Assembly: GCA_947165615.1 (NCBI GenBank) | Contig: CAMVBD010000136.1 | Span: 1-5,154 of the forward strand | Reading direction: 5' to 3' | Source: an uncultured Clostridia bacterium | GTDB taxonomy: Bacteria > Bacillota > Clostridia > Oscillospirales > Acutalibacteraceae | Length of the DNA: 5,154 bases | Shown: positions 1 through 4,608 of the stretch, piece by piece | Numbering within the stretch: position 1 is the first letter of the stretch | Layout: each line of letters starts with the position of its first letter | Translations under genes and position numbers: made by a program | The notes under the pieces: model-generated | What the model was told of the DNA's origin: nothing | What the model saw: the letters and a program-made list of their open reading frames with translations, nothing else | The model's database searches: none

Positions 1-991
1 ATTGTCGGGATGCCGCATGGGGGATGCATTGCCGTCAATTCCGGACGCGCAGTCTTCTGTTCATAATGAGATCACAGATAATCTCTCTGAAACTACGTTG
101 CCGTCCGTGTCGGATTTTGTCCCGGCAGAAACCGTTGTTACAACGCAGCCGCCGGTCGTGGAGCCTGTGATCAGCGAACTGCAGAAAGGCTGTTTTTACG
201 GGGCAAACACGGGGACAGCCGCGACGTATACCGGCTATGAGCCGCTGCCGCTTTCGGATTTCAACAATCCGCCGATGGAAAGCGAGGGACTCTCGACCGA
301 ACGCATTGAGCACGGCTTCGGTGTGGCAAAGGATGAGAAGCCGCACGAGATCAGCGTTTATAATCAGAAATTCTTTGACGAAAACGGACTAAAGGCGATC
401 GCATACGATAACAAGACCACCGAAAAGATCCTGTATCTGACGTTCGACTGCGGCTATGAAAACGGGTACACCGAAAAGATTTTGGATACGCTGCGGGATA
501 AAAACGTCAAGGCTGCCTTCTTTTGCACACTTCCTGAGATGGAACAAAATCCGGGAATCATGACCCGGATCATTAAGGAGGGACACATCCTCGGCAATCA
601 TTCCGTGACGCATCCCGATTTTTCGGGACTGACGCGTCAGCAAATGTATGAGGAGGTCAAGGGCTTCGACGATTATCTGCGCACGCATTTCGGGTATTCC
701 GCGTTGTACTTCCGCTATCCGCAGGGCAAGCACAGCATTGAATCGACGACGTTTCTTAATGAGATGGGCTATACCTGTGTGTTCTGGTCGCTTGCGTACG
801 CCGATTGGGATCTCGAAAACCAGAAAGGCGCCGACTATGCGCTGGAAACGGTTACAAGTCGCCTGCATCCCGGCGCCGTGATCCTGCTGCATGCCATCTC
901 TCCCGACAATTCCAACGCGTTGCCGCGGATCATTGACGCCGCAAGAAGCATGGGATATGAATTCCGTGCCTTATCCGATTTCAGAGGATAA
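1..991 (+). CDS. PdaA-like polysaccharide deacetylase lipoprotein, 5'-truncated by window edge
   Basis: Carbohydrate esterase family 4 (NodB-fold) deacetylase, probably acting on peptidoglycan or another N-acetylated glycan outside the cell. Counting from the first full codon (TTG at 2), the motifs appear in order: TFDCGYENGY (147-156), HSVTH (200-204, the two histidines of motif 2), RYPQG (238-242), FWSLAYADWD (261-270) and LLHA (295-298). The TFDxGYENGYT wording is typical of PdaA, the spore-cortex muramic delta-lactam deacetylase, rather than of general chitin deacetylases. The usual second Asp of motif 1, a metal ligand, is Cys150. The first four residues, LSGC, read as a lipobox, so the TTG is an internal Leu and the signal peptide lies upstream of the window. 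Residues about 10-58 are a Ser/Thr/Pro-rich, low-complexity linker that would tether the domain to the membrane. The family call is strong; the exact substrate and a role in sporulation are inference. Confidence 0.9.
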   Translation, partial: LSGCRMGDALPSIPDAQSSVHNEITDNLSETTLPSVSDFVPAETVVTTQPPVVEPVISELQKGCFYGANTGTAATYTGYEPLPLSDFNNPPMESEGLSTERIEHGFGVAKDEKPHEISVYNQKFFDENGLKAIAYDNKTTEKILYLTFDCGYENGYTEKILDTLRDKNVKAAFFCTLPEMEQNPGIMTRIIKEGHILGNHSVTHPDFSGLTRQQMYEEVKGFDDYLRTHFGYSALYFRYPQGKHSIESTTFLNEMGYTCVFWSLAYADWDLENQKGADYALETVTSRLHPGAVILLHAISPDNSNALPRIIDAARSMGYEFRALSDFRG

Positions 992-1009
992 AAACCTTAA
1001 AACAAAAAC

Positions 1010-1048
1010 ACCGGCAGCTCGCAATAAACGGTCTGCCGGTTCTTTTTA
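1010..1048 (+). terminator. Intrinsic terminator after the deacetylase, probably bidirectional
   Basis: ACCGGCAG (1010-1017) pairs with CTGCCGGT (1033-1040) over a 15-nt loop and is followed by TCTTTTTA. An A-rich run, AAAACAAAAACA (999-1010), precedes it, so the minus-strand transcript also ends in a U-rich tract. The hairpin lies between two convergent stop codons (989-991 and 1054-1056) and can serve both genes. Confidence 0.85.
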
Positions 1049-1053
1049 TACGA

Positions 1054-1875
1054 TCAATATTGATGGCCTTGAAGGGAGGATTCGATTTGCTTGTTGACGT
1101 CGTTTTTGCCTTTGTGCCGATAAGGGAATACAACGAGGATGAGATACATCAGGAGTCCTCCGATAAAATTGAGGACGATATCTCCCATTGTATCCATCAG
1201 CGCGAATCTGCCGCCATCCAGCATCTCAGGGGATAACGGGAACAGATGGAAAATCTCTTTTCCGGTTCTTTCTGCTTCAGCAAGCGCGTTCTTGTAATTC
1301 CAATGCTGTGCGTCGCCGCCGAAAAACTGATCATAAATGAATTCGAACAGTTCCCATGCGCTCGCAAGGATAAAACCGAAGCCCAAGGAGCCGAGCGTAA
1401 TGATCTGATGCGGCGCGGTCTTTTTGAGTTTGAGCTGCGTGGCGCACAAATATTCGTATCCGATATATACGCCTTCCGCCGTTCCGGTCGCGTGCAGGAT
1501 TTTATCGTACATCGGCAGAGCGTAATAAAGATTCAGATAGGCGCCTCCGAAAGAACCGAGGAAAAAGCCGGTTGCGGTAATATACTGGAAAGAAGGAGAG
1601 AAATAACGCAGACGGCTGCTTTCCGGAAACAGTTGGATGATCTCATAAGCGAACATGCCGACCAGATTTGCGATAATCTGAATAGGAGGGTTGCTTCCTT
1701 TATACGTTTCTACGCTGAGTGGAGTAATCTTAAAAACAGTATCAAAAAAAGCAAAAACCATTAACAGACGCAGTATCCACCAGTAAATCAGCATCGGCTT
1801 AGTCGTCTGGCTGAAGATCCGCTTGAAATATCCCTTCAACGTTGTTTCCTTATAATGATTCCATGCTTTTTTCAT
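1054..1875 (-). CDS. Polytopic membrane protein, YjdF (DUF2238)/VanZ-like motif pattern
   Basis: Uncharacterised integral membrane protein of 273 aa. The ATG at 1875 is preferred because AAGGAAGG (1887-1894) sits 11 nt upstream; the in-frame ATGs at 1905 and 1902 have no Shine-Dalgarno sequence. Hydrophobic stretches lie near residues 28-48, 64-82, 98-118, 156-177 and 233-251, with a possible weaker one at 128-145. Three polar motifs are embedded in or next to membrane segments: YDKILH (123-128), SAWELFEFIYD (172-182) and DTMGDIVLNFIGG (228-240). The order DK-x2-H, then WExxE, then DxxxD-x4-N-x2-G resembles YjdF/DUF2238 proteins and, more distantly, VanZ-like proteins. The loop at about 183-225 is hydrophilic and the C-terminal tail (252-273) is basic and polar, presumably cytoplasmic. 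The family assignment comes from motif memory only and no function is claimed. It lies downstream of the tRNA gene on the same strand, separated from it by a terminator. Confidence 0.8.
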   Translation of the reverse strand: MKKAWNHYKETTLKGYFKRIFSQTTKPMLIYWWILRLLMVFAFFDTVFKITPLSVETYKGSNPPIQIIANLVGMFAYEIIQLFPESSRLRYFSPSFQYITATGFFLGSFGGAYLNLYYALPMYDKILHATGTAEGVYIGYEYLCATQLKLKKTAPHQIITLGSLGFGFILASAWELFEFIYDQFFGGDAQHWNYKNALAEAERTGKEIFHLFPLSPEMLDGGRFALMDTMGDIVLNFIGGLLMYLILVVFPYRHKGKNDVNKQIESSLQGHQY

Positions 1876-1886
1876 AACAGCACACA

Positions 1887-1951
1887 CCTTCCTTTGGGAC
1901 ATCATAACACAGGGTACATTGTTTATTTTTCTAAATCAGAAATTTTGTCAA
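1887..1951 (-). promoter_or_regulatory. Candidate promoter region and RBS of the membrane protein gene
   Basis: On the minus strand a perfect TTGACA (1946-1951) is followed after 18 nt by AATAAA (1922-1927), a four-of-six match to the -10 box. A second candidate is an extended -10 element, TGTTATGAT (1901-1909), without a recognisable -35 box. Either would place the transcript start upstream of the AAGGAAGG ribosome site at 1887-1894. The second would start the RNA only about 20 nt before the ATG at 1875, which would exclude the longer ORF start at 1905. The two cannot be separated by eye. Confidence 0.4.
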
Positions 1952-1962
1952 CAATAATAAAG

Positions 1963-1993
1963 AAAAAAGGATCTGAAAATCAGATCCTTTTTT
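1963..1993 (-). terminator. Intrinsic terminator of the tRNA-Ala unit
   Basis: A perfect 14-bp inverted repeat, AAAAAAGGATCTGA (1963-1976) and TCAGATCCTTTTTT (1980-1993), has a 3-nt loop. In the minus direction the GC-containing core is followed by six U residues and a further CUUUAUU. It starts one nucleotide after the encoded CCA of the tRNA. Its symmetry means it could also stop plus-strand transcripts antisense to the tRNA. Confidence 0.85.
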
Positions 1994-1994
1994 A

Positions 1995-2070
1995 TGGTGG
2001 AGCATAGCGGGATCGAACCGCTGACCTCTACACTGCCAGTGTAGCGCTCTCCCAGCTGAGCTAATACCCC
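1995..2070 (-). tRNA. tRNA-Ala, anticodon GGC, CCA encoded
   Basis: The minus strand folds into a complete 76-nt cloverleaf. The acceptor stem is GGGGTAT paired with ATGCTCC, including the G3:U70 wobble that identifies alanine tRNAs. The D arm is GCTC-AGCTGGGA-GAGC. The anticodon arm is CTACA-CTGGCAG-TGTAG with GGC at positions 34-36. The variable loop is AGGTC and the T arm is AGCGG-TTCGATC-CCGCT. A73 is followed by a genomically encoded CCA. GGC reads the GCC codon and, by wobble, GCU. All stems pair apart from normal G:U pairs, so there is no sign of decay. The gene stands alone with its own promoter and terminator. Confidence 0.98.
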
Positions 2071-2086
2071 GTCGCGAACAAGACAT

Positions 2087-2115
2087 ATATTAGCACCAAA
2101 AGAACCGTTTGTCAA
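2087..2115 (-). promoter_or_regulatory. Sigma-A-type promoter of tRNA-Ala
   Basis: TTGACA (2110-2115) and TAATAT (2087-2092) are separated by exactly 17 nt on the minus strand. The predicted start near 2080 leaves a leader of about 9-10 nt before the mature tRNA 5' end at 2070, for RNase P to remove. The discriminator just after the -10 box (ATGTCTTG) is not GC-rich. Confidence 0.88.
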
Positions 2116-2116
2116 G

Positions 2117-2150
2117 TAAAAATTTTTGATTTTTGAAAAAAATTTTTAAT
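2117..2150 (-). promoter_or_regulatory. A/T-tract region, candidate UP element of the tRNA promoter
   Basis: Thirty-two of these 34 bases are A or T, arranged as phased A- and T-runs directly upstream of the tRNA -35 box. This is the position and composition of an UP element bound by the RNA polymerase alpha C-terminal domain, as known from strong stable-RNA promoters. The assignment rests on composition and position only. Confidence 0.5.
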
Positions 2151-2170
2151 GCTGGCATACACAAGAGAAT

Positions 2171-2191
2171 CCCCGCCGGTTTACGGCGGGG
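2171..2191 (-). terminator. Hairpin terminator after the secreted hydrolase gene
   Basis: CCCCGCCG (2171-2178) and CGGCGGGG (2184-2191) form a perfect 8-bp, all-G/C stem with a 5-nt loop, starting 14 nt after the hydrolase stop codon. In the minus direction it is followed by ATTCTCTTGTG, which is U-rich but interrupted. The very stable stem may compensate for the imperfect U-tract. It isolates the hydrolase gene from the tRNA promoter just beyond. Confidence 0.7.
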
Positions 2192-2204
2192 AAAGGGGAG
2201 ACGC

Positions 2205-3737
2205 TTATTTTCCGAAGGGGAGGATGCTCCGCGTGATCTCTTTGATTCTTTGGAAAAACGCGCGCAGGAAGCGGAACACTTTTTCAAAAATCGAGAGTTC
2301 GGTTTCGGAATCGGTTGACGTATAGGGCGCGAGTGTGTCGGTCTTATAATCATATTTGATAAACTGGGGATACTGCTCATAGGTATTGACGGTTGCCTGA
2401 CCATCGGAATACAGAAGTATGTCCATCATATCGTGAAGCGGGCCGTTTGGCGCGTGATACAGACCTTTAATGAACCAGGTCTGATCCGGGAACAGACAGG
2501 TGGAGGCATCTACGACATGATCCGGAGAAATGTATTTGGGGTCGGCGGCGGCGAGATAATCGTCGGAAAGCGTCGTACCATAATCCGCGACGGTCGCGCC
2601 GAACGAGGAATATTTTGTGTCGATGACGCTATCGCTGGCGTTTTTGAAAGACGGTGTGATCGGAATGGAAGAATAACCGTATCTGGAAAGAACGTATACG
2701 GAAGCGACTTCGTTCAGAGCGAGAAGCGTCTCCGTCTTGTGCTCTCTTACAAGCGTATTATAATTGTTGATCCTGTCAAGCAGACCGCTTCTGTCAACGT
2801 CGGAGTCCTTGTAGACAGTATTGAAAACGTAATCAATCGACGAATCCACATATTCATCGGGTACCATTGCCCAAATCGTCGGCATTCCCGCAAAAAGCGG
2901 TACGACAAATTCCGGCAGGGCCCTCGGAGATAGTTTTTCAAGGATCATATTCCCGAACGTGCAGACAAAGTCCAGAAGTCCGACGTCGTTGAGCATGGCA
3001 ACGAGGGCATTGATGAGTTTTTCATACTCGACGCGTTCCAGTGCAAATTGCAGATAGGCTTCCACGGCGTCCGCGTTCAGGGTCATTTGCCCGGACAACA
3101 ACTCTCCCGTATAGGTCTCACCGTAGATCGCCGTAGTATTAAAGCAGATCGCTTTCACTTTTTTGTTGCCGTAAATGCTGAGATAGGAAGTCGCGATCAC
3201 GCCGCCGAGAGAATGGCAGGTAATTATAACCTGTTCGCAGCCGGAGGCCTCCAGCACGTAATCAATAAAATCGTTCAGCTGCGCGGCGATCTCAATGGGA
3301 TCGGCTCTCCAGTCATATTCAAAATCCAAATAGGAGGAAGATGTGATGGATGATGCGGGGGGATACGAAAAGTCGATCGACGTCCTCGGGTCCGGCGTTC
3401 CATCCGGCTGGGCGACCGCTCCGTCAAAGAAATCTTCTACAAGGGGAAGCACTTCATCGGCAAAACGGTCCCAGTTCCAAGTGACGGAAAGCTTTGCAAG
3501 CGCCGGTACGGCACTCTTGATCAGGTCCAAAATCTCCTCGGTGCTCCAAGACCAGATCTTTTCCTCGTCTTCGGTTCCGCGGTTAAGATAAATCGTGTTG
3601 TTCATAAAGCCGTGAATGTTGATTTCCGGAACGTCACGGAACGCCTCAGCCTCCGGTTGAAGACCGAAGACCGGAACCGTTACGAGCACCAAGGCAAGAA
3701 TTACGGATAGAATCTTTGGAATTATAGTCTTTTTCAT
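2205..3737 (-). CDS. Secreted LCAT-like alpha/beta-hydrolase (putative lipase/esterase)
   Basis: Predicted extracellular or surface serine hydrolase of 510 aa, probably cleaving an ester or lipid; the substrate is unknown. An N-terminal signal peptide (about 1-32: basic MKK start, hydrophobic core 9-25, AEA before residue 33) indicates Sec export. An HG pair (42-43) could contribute to the oxyanion hole. YDWR (141-144) is a hallmark of lecithin:cholesterol acyltransferase-like hydrolases. CHSLGG (174-179) is the nucleophile elbow with Ser176, and Cys174 replaces the usual first Gly of GxSxG. Asp406 or Asp410 and His428, in the SPDHVVDAST to GLYHAP region, are the best candidates for the rest of the triad. 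The last 30 residues form a basic amphipathic helix rich in Phe and Ile. The start is firm: AAAGGAGG (3746-3753) lies 8 nt upstream of the ATG. The gene is monocistronic, with its own promoter and terminator, and divergent from hpf. Confidence 0.87.
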   Translation of the reverse strand: MKKTIIPKILSVILALVLVTVPVFGLQPEAEAFRDVPEINIHGFMNNTIYLNRGTEDEEKIWSWSTEEILDLIKSAVPALAKLSVTWNWDRFADEVLPLVEDFFDGAVAQPDGTPDPRTSIDFSYPPASSITSSSYLDFEYDWRADPIEIAAQLNDFIDYVLEASGCEQVIITCHSLGGVIATSYLSIYGNKKVKAICFNTTAIYGETYTGELLSGQMTLNADAVEAYLQFALERVEYEKLINALVAMLNDVGLLDFVCTFGNMILEKLSPRALPEFVVPLFAGMPTIWAMVPDEYVDSSIDYVFNTVYKDSDVDRSGLLDRINNYNTLVREHKTETLLALNEVASVYVLSRYGYSSIPITPSFKNASDSVIDTKYSSFGATVADYGTTLSDDYLAAADPKYISPDHVVDASTCLFPDQTWFIKGLYHAPNGPLHDMMDILLYSDGQATVNTYEQYPQFIKYDYKTDTLAPYTSTDSETELSIFEKVFRFLRAFFQRIKEITRSILPFGK

Positions 3738-3745
3738 AAAAGACG

Positions 3746-3796
3746 CCTCCTTTGTTGACTGATTAACATAATATCACAAAAAATAAGGATTGTAAA
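3746..3796 (-). promoter_or_regulatory. Sigma-A-type promoter and RBS of the secreted hydrolase
   Basis: On the minus strand TTTACA (3791-3796) and TATTAT (3768-3773) are 17 nt apart, each one mismatch from consensus. The expected start is near 3761, giving a leader of only about 24 nt that carries AAAGGAGG (3746-3753). There is no room for a riboswitch or leader RNA, so any control should act at initiation. Confidence 0.8.
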
Positions 3797-3849
3797 TCGT
3801 TATTTTTATAAAAATTATGCAGAGGATTTCTGTTTTTTTTGAAATAATC

Positions 3850-3878
3850 TTTACAAACACACAGATGTATGCTAAAAT
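3850..3878 (+). promoter_or_regulatory. Sigma-A-type promoter of hpf
   Basis: TTTACA (3850-3855) and TAAAAT (3873-3878) are separated by 17 nt, each one mismatch from consensus. The predicted start is about 3885, which gives a leader of roughly 88 nt before the hpf ATG. The -35 boxes of this promoter and of the divergent hydrolase promoter are 53 bp apart, with A/T-rich DNA between them. Confidence 0.8.
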
Positions 3879-3883
3879 ATAAA

Positions 3884-3947
3884 TGACTTAAGAAAGAGAG
3901 GCAGGTGCGATGGAAACAGGTTTCCGCGCGCCTTTCTGTTTAAGTCA
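3884..3947 (+). promoter_or_regulatory. Long imperfect hairpin in the hpf 5' leader
   Basis: The leader contains nested complementary segments: TGACTTAA (3884-3891) with TTAAGTCA (3940-3947); GAAA (3892-3895) with TTTC (3933-3936); GGTGCG (3904-3909) with CGCGCC (3927-3932, one G:U pair); and GGAAA (3912-3916) with TTTCC (3921-3925) around a CAGG tetraloop. The base of the structure coincides with the predicted transcription start. No U-tract follows, so it is not a simple terminator. The hpf Shine-Dalgarno sequence (3959-3965) lies outside the stem and stays accessible. It may stabilise the transcript or bind a regulator; the role is unknown. I do not recognise it as a known riboswitch class. 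Confidence 0.45.
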
Positions 3948-3972
3948 AATACTCTGAAAAGGGGATGTCACA

Positions 3973-4497
3973 ATGAACATCACAGTGATCGGCAGAAAAT
4001 GTACGCCCAGAGAAAACTTCAAGGAGAGAGCGGAAAAGAAACTCGCAAAACTTGATAAATTCTTTGGCGCCGAAGCGGAAGCCAAGGTGACCGCAACCGT
4101 AGAAAAGAAATCGCAATCGGTTGAGGTTACCGTGAACAACGACGGCATGGTTTTCCGCGCGCAGGCAAGAGCCGAAAATATGAATGATGCCCTTGACAGG
4201 TGTGTAGACCTCCTTGTTCGCCAGATCCGGAAAATCAAGACCCGTCTCGAAAAACGGATCCATTCCGAAGCGCTTTCCGATTTCGTCTTTGAGGATGACG
4301 TACAGGAAGAGACCACTTACGAGGTCGTCCGTACAAAGAACATCGCTTTGAAACCTCAGTCTGTGGAGGAAGCGATCCTTCAGATGAACATGCTCGGTCA
4401 TCGTTTCTATATGTTCCGGAATGCCTCGGACAACAAAATCATGCTTGTCTATTCCAGAGAAGACGGCGGCTACGGCCTGATCGTTCCCGAGGAATGA
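3973..4497 (+). CDS. hpf: Long-form ribosome hibernation promoting factor
   Basis: Cytoplasmic ribosome-binding protein of 174 aa that, in its long form, dimerises 70S ribosomes into inactive 100S particles during slow growth or stress. The N-terminal S30AE/RaiA-like domain spans about 1-95. It begins MNITVIGRK, has the basic helix FKERAEKKLAKLDKFF, and continues into the basic second helix around RQIRKIKTRLEKR (83-95), which fits the rRNA-facing surface. An acidic linker (about 97-115) leads to the C-terminal dimerisation domain (about 116-174), with the hallmark runs EEAILQMNMLGHRFYMFRN (132-150) and VYSREDGGYGLI (159-170). Length and domain order are normal for Firmicutes long HPF. The start is supported by AAGGGGA (3959-3965) 8 nt upstream. 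The gene has its own promoter, a structured leader and a strong terminator. In many Firmicutes hpf lies just upstream of secA; here the next gene is glutamine synthetase. Confidence 0.96.
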   Translation: MNITVIGRKCTPRENFKERAEKKLAKLDKFFGAEAEAKVTATVEKKSQSVEVTVNNDGMVFRAQARAENMNDALDRCVDLLVRQIRKIKTRLEKRIHSEALSDFVFEDDVQEETTYEVVRTKNIALKPQSVEEAILQMNMLGHRFYMFRNASDNKIMLVYSREDGGYGLIVPEE

Positions 4498-4510
4498 TTT
4501 TTACAAATCG

Positions 4511-4540
4511 GACGGACCTTTTCCGGTCCGTCTTTTTTTT
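4511..4540 (+). terminator. Strong intrinsic terminator of hpf
   Basis: GACGGACC (4511-4518) pairs with GGTCCGTC (4525-4532) over a 6-nt loop, followed by eight uninterrupted T residues (4533-4540). It begins 14 nt after the hpf stop codon, so hpf and the next gene are separate units. Confidence 0.95.
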
Positions 4541-4548
4541 ATTACCTC

Positions 4549-4577
4549 TTGCTTTCGGGAGGCCGCTATGTTATAAT
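4549..4577 (+). promoter_or_regulatory. Promoter of type III glutamine synthetase
   Basis: TTGCTT (4549-4554) lies 17 nt upstream of a perfect TATAAT (4572-4577) that is preceded by TGT, giving an extended -10 element. The start is expected near 4584, so the leader is about 25 nt. It carries the ribosome site AAGGGGG (4596-4602), 6 nt before the ATG. Confidence 0.8.
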
Positions 4578-4591
4578 TTTTTCAATTATAA
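4571..4591 (+). promoter_or_regulatory. Inverted repeat overlapping the glutamine synthetase promoter, candidate operator
   Basis: TTATAATT (4571-4578) and AATTATAA (4584-4591) form a perfect 8-bp inverted repeat with a 5-nt spacer. It covers the -10 box and the predicted start site, where a bound repressor would block transcription. It does not match the GlnR/TnrA pattern TGTNAN7TNACA. Being pure A/T in its arms, it could arise from compositional bias. Confidence 0.35.
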
Positions 4592-4608
4592 TAAAAAGGG
4601 GGATTTAT

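Noticed and set aside
2..4. TTG at position 2 as a true start codon of the deacetylase
   Set aside because: It is the Leu of an LSGC lipobox and no ribosome site or signal peptide could precede it in the window; the gene must begin upstream.
389..892. 167-aa minus-strand ORF inside the deacetylase gene
   Set aside because: Fully antisense to a gene with clear family motifs; no ribosome site or recognisable domain.
891..1097. 68-aa plus-strand ORF running over the end of the deacetylase and through the terminator
   Set aside because: Overlaps the 3' end of the deacetylase in another frame, reads through a hairpin terminator and into the convergent gene.
1246..1764. 172-aa plus-strand ORF antisense to the membrane protein gene
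   Set aside because: Shadow frame; its product is Arg/Glu-rich with no motif, while the minus strand shows membrane segments, a ribosome site and structured motifs.
2090..2404. 104-aa minus-strand ORF overlapping the end of the hydrolase gene and the tRNA promoter
   Set aside because: Different frame from the hydrolase, crosses the terminator hairpin and reaches the tRNA promoter; composition is not protein-like.
2433..2933. 166-aa plus-strand ORF inside the hydrolase gene
   Set aside because: Antisense shadow of a gene with signal peptide, nucleophile elbow and strong ribosome site.
3940..4401. 153-aa minus-strand ORF antisense to hpf
   Set aside because: The plus strand encodes an unmistakable long HPF; the antisense frame has no support.
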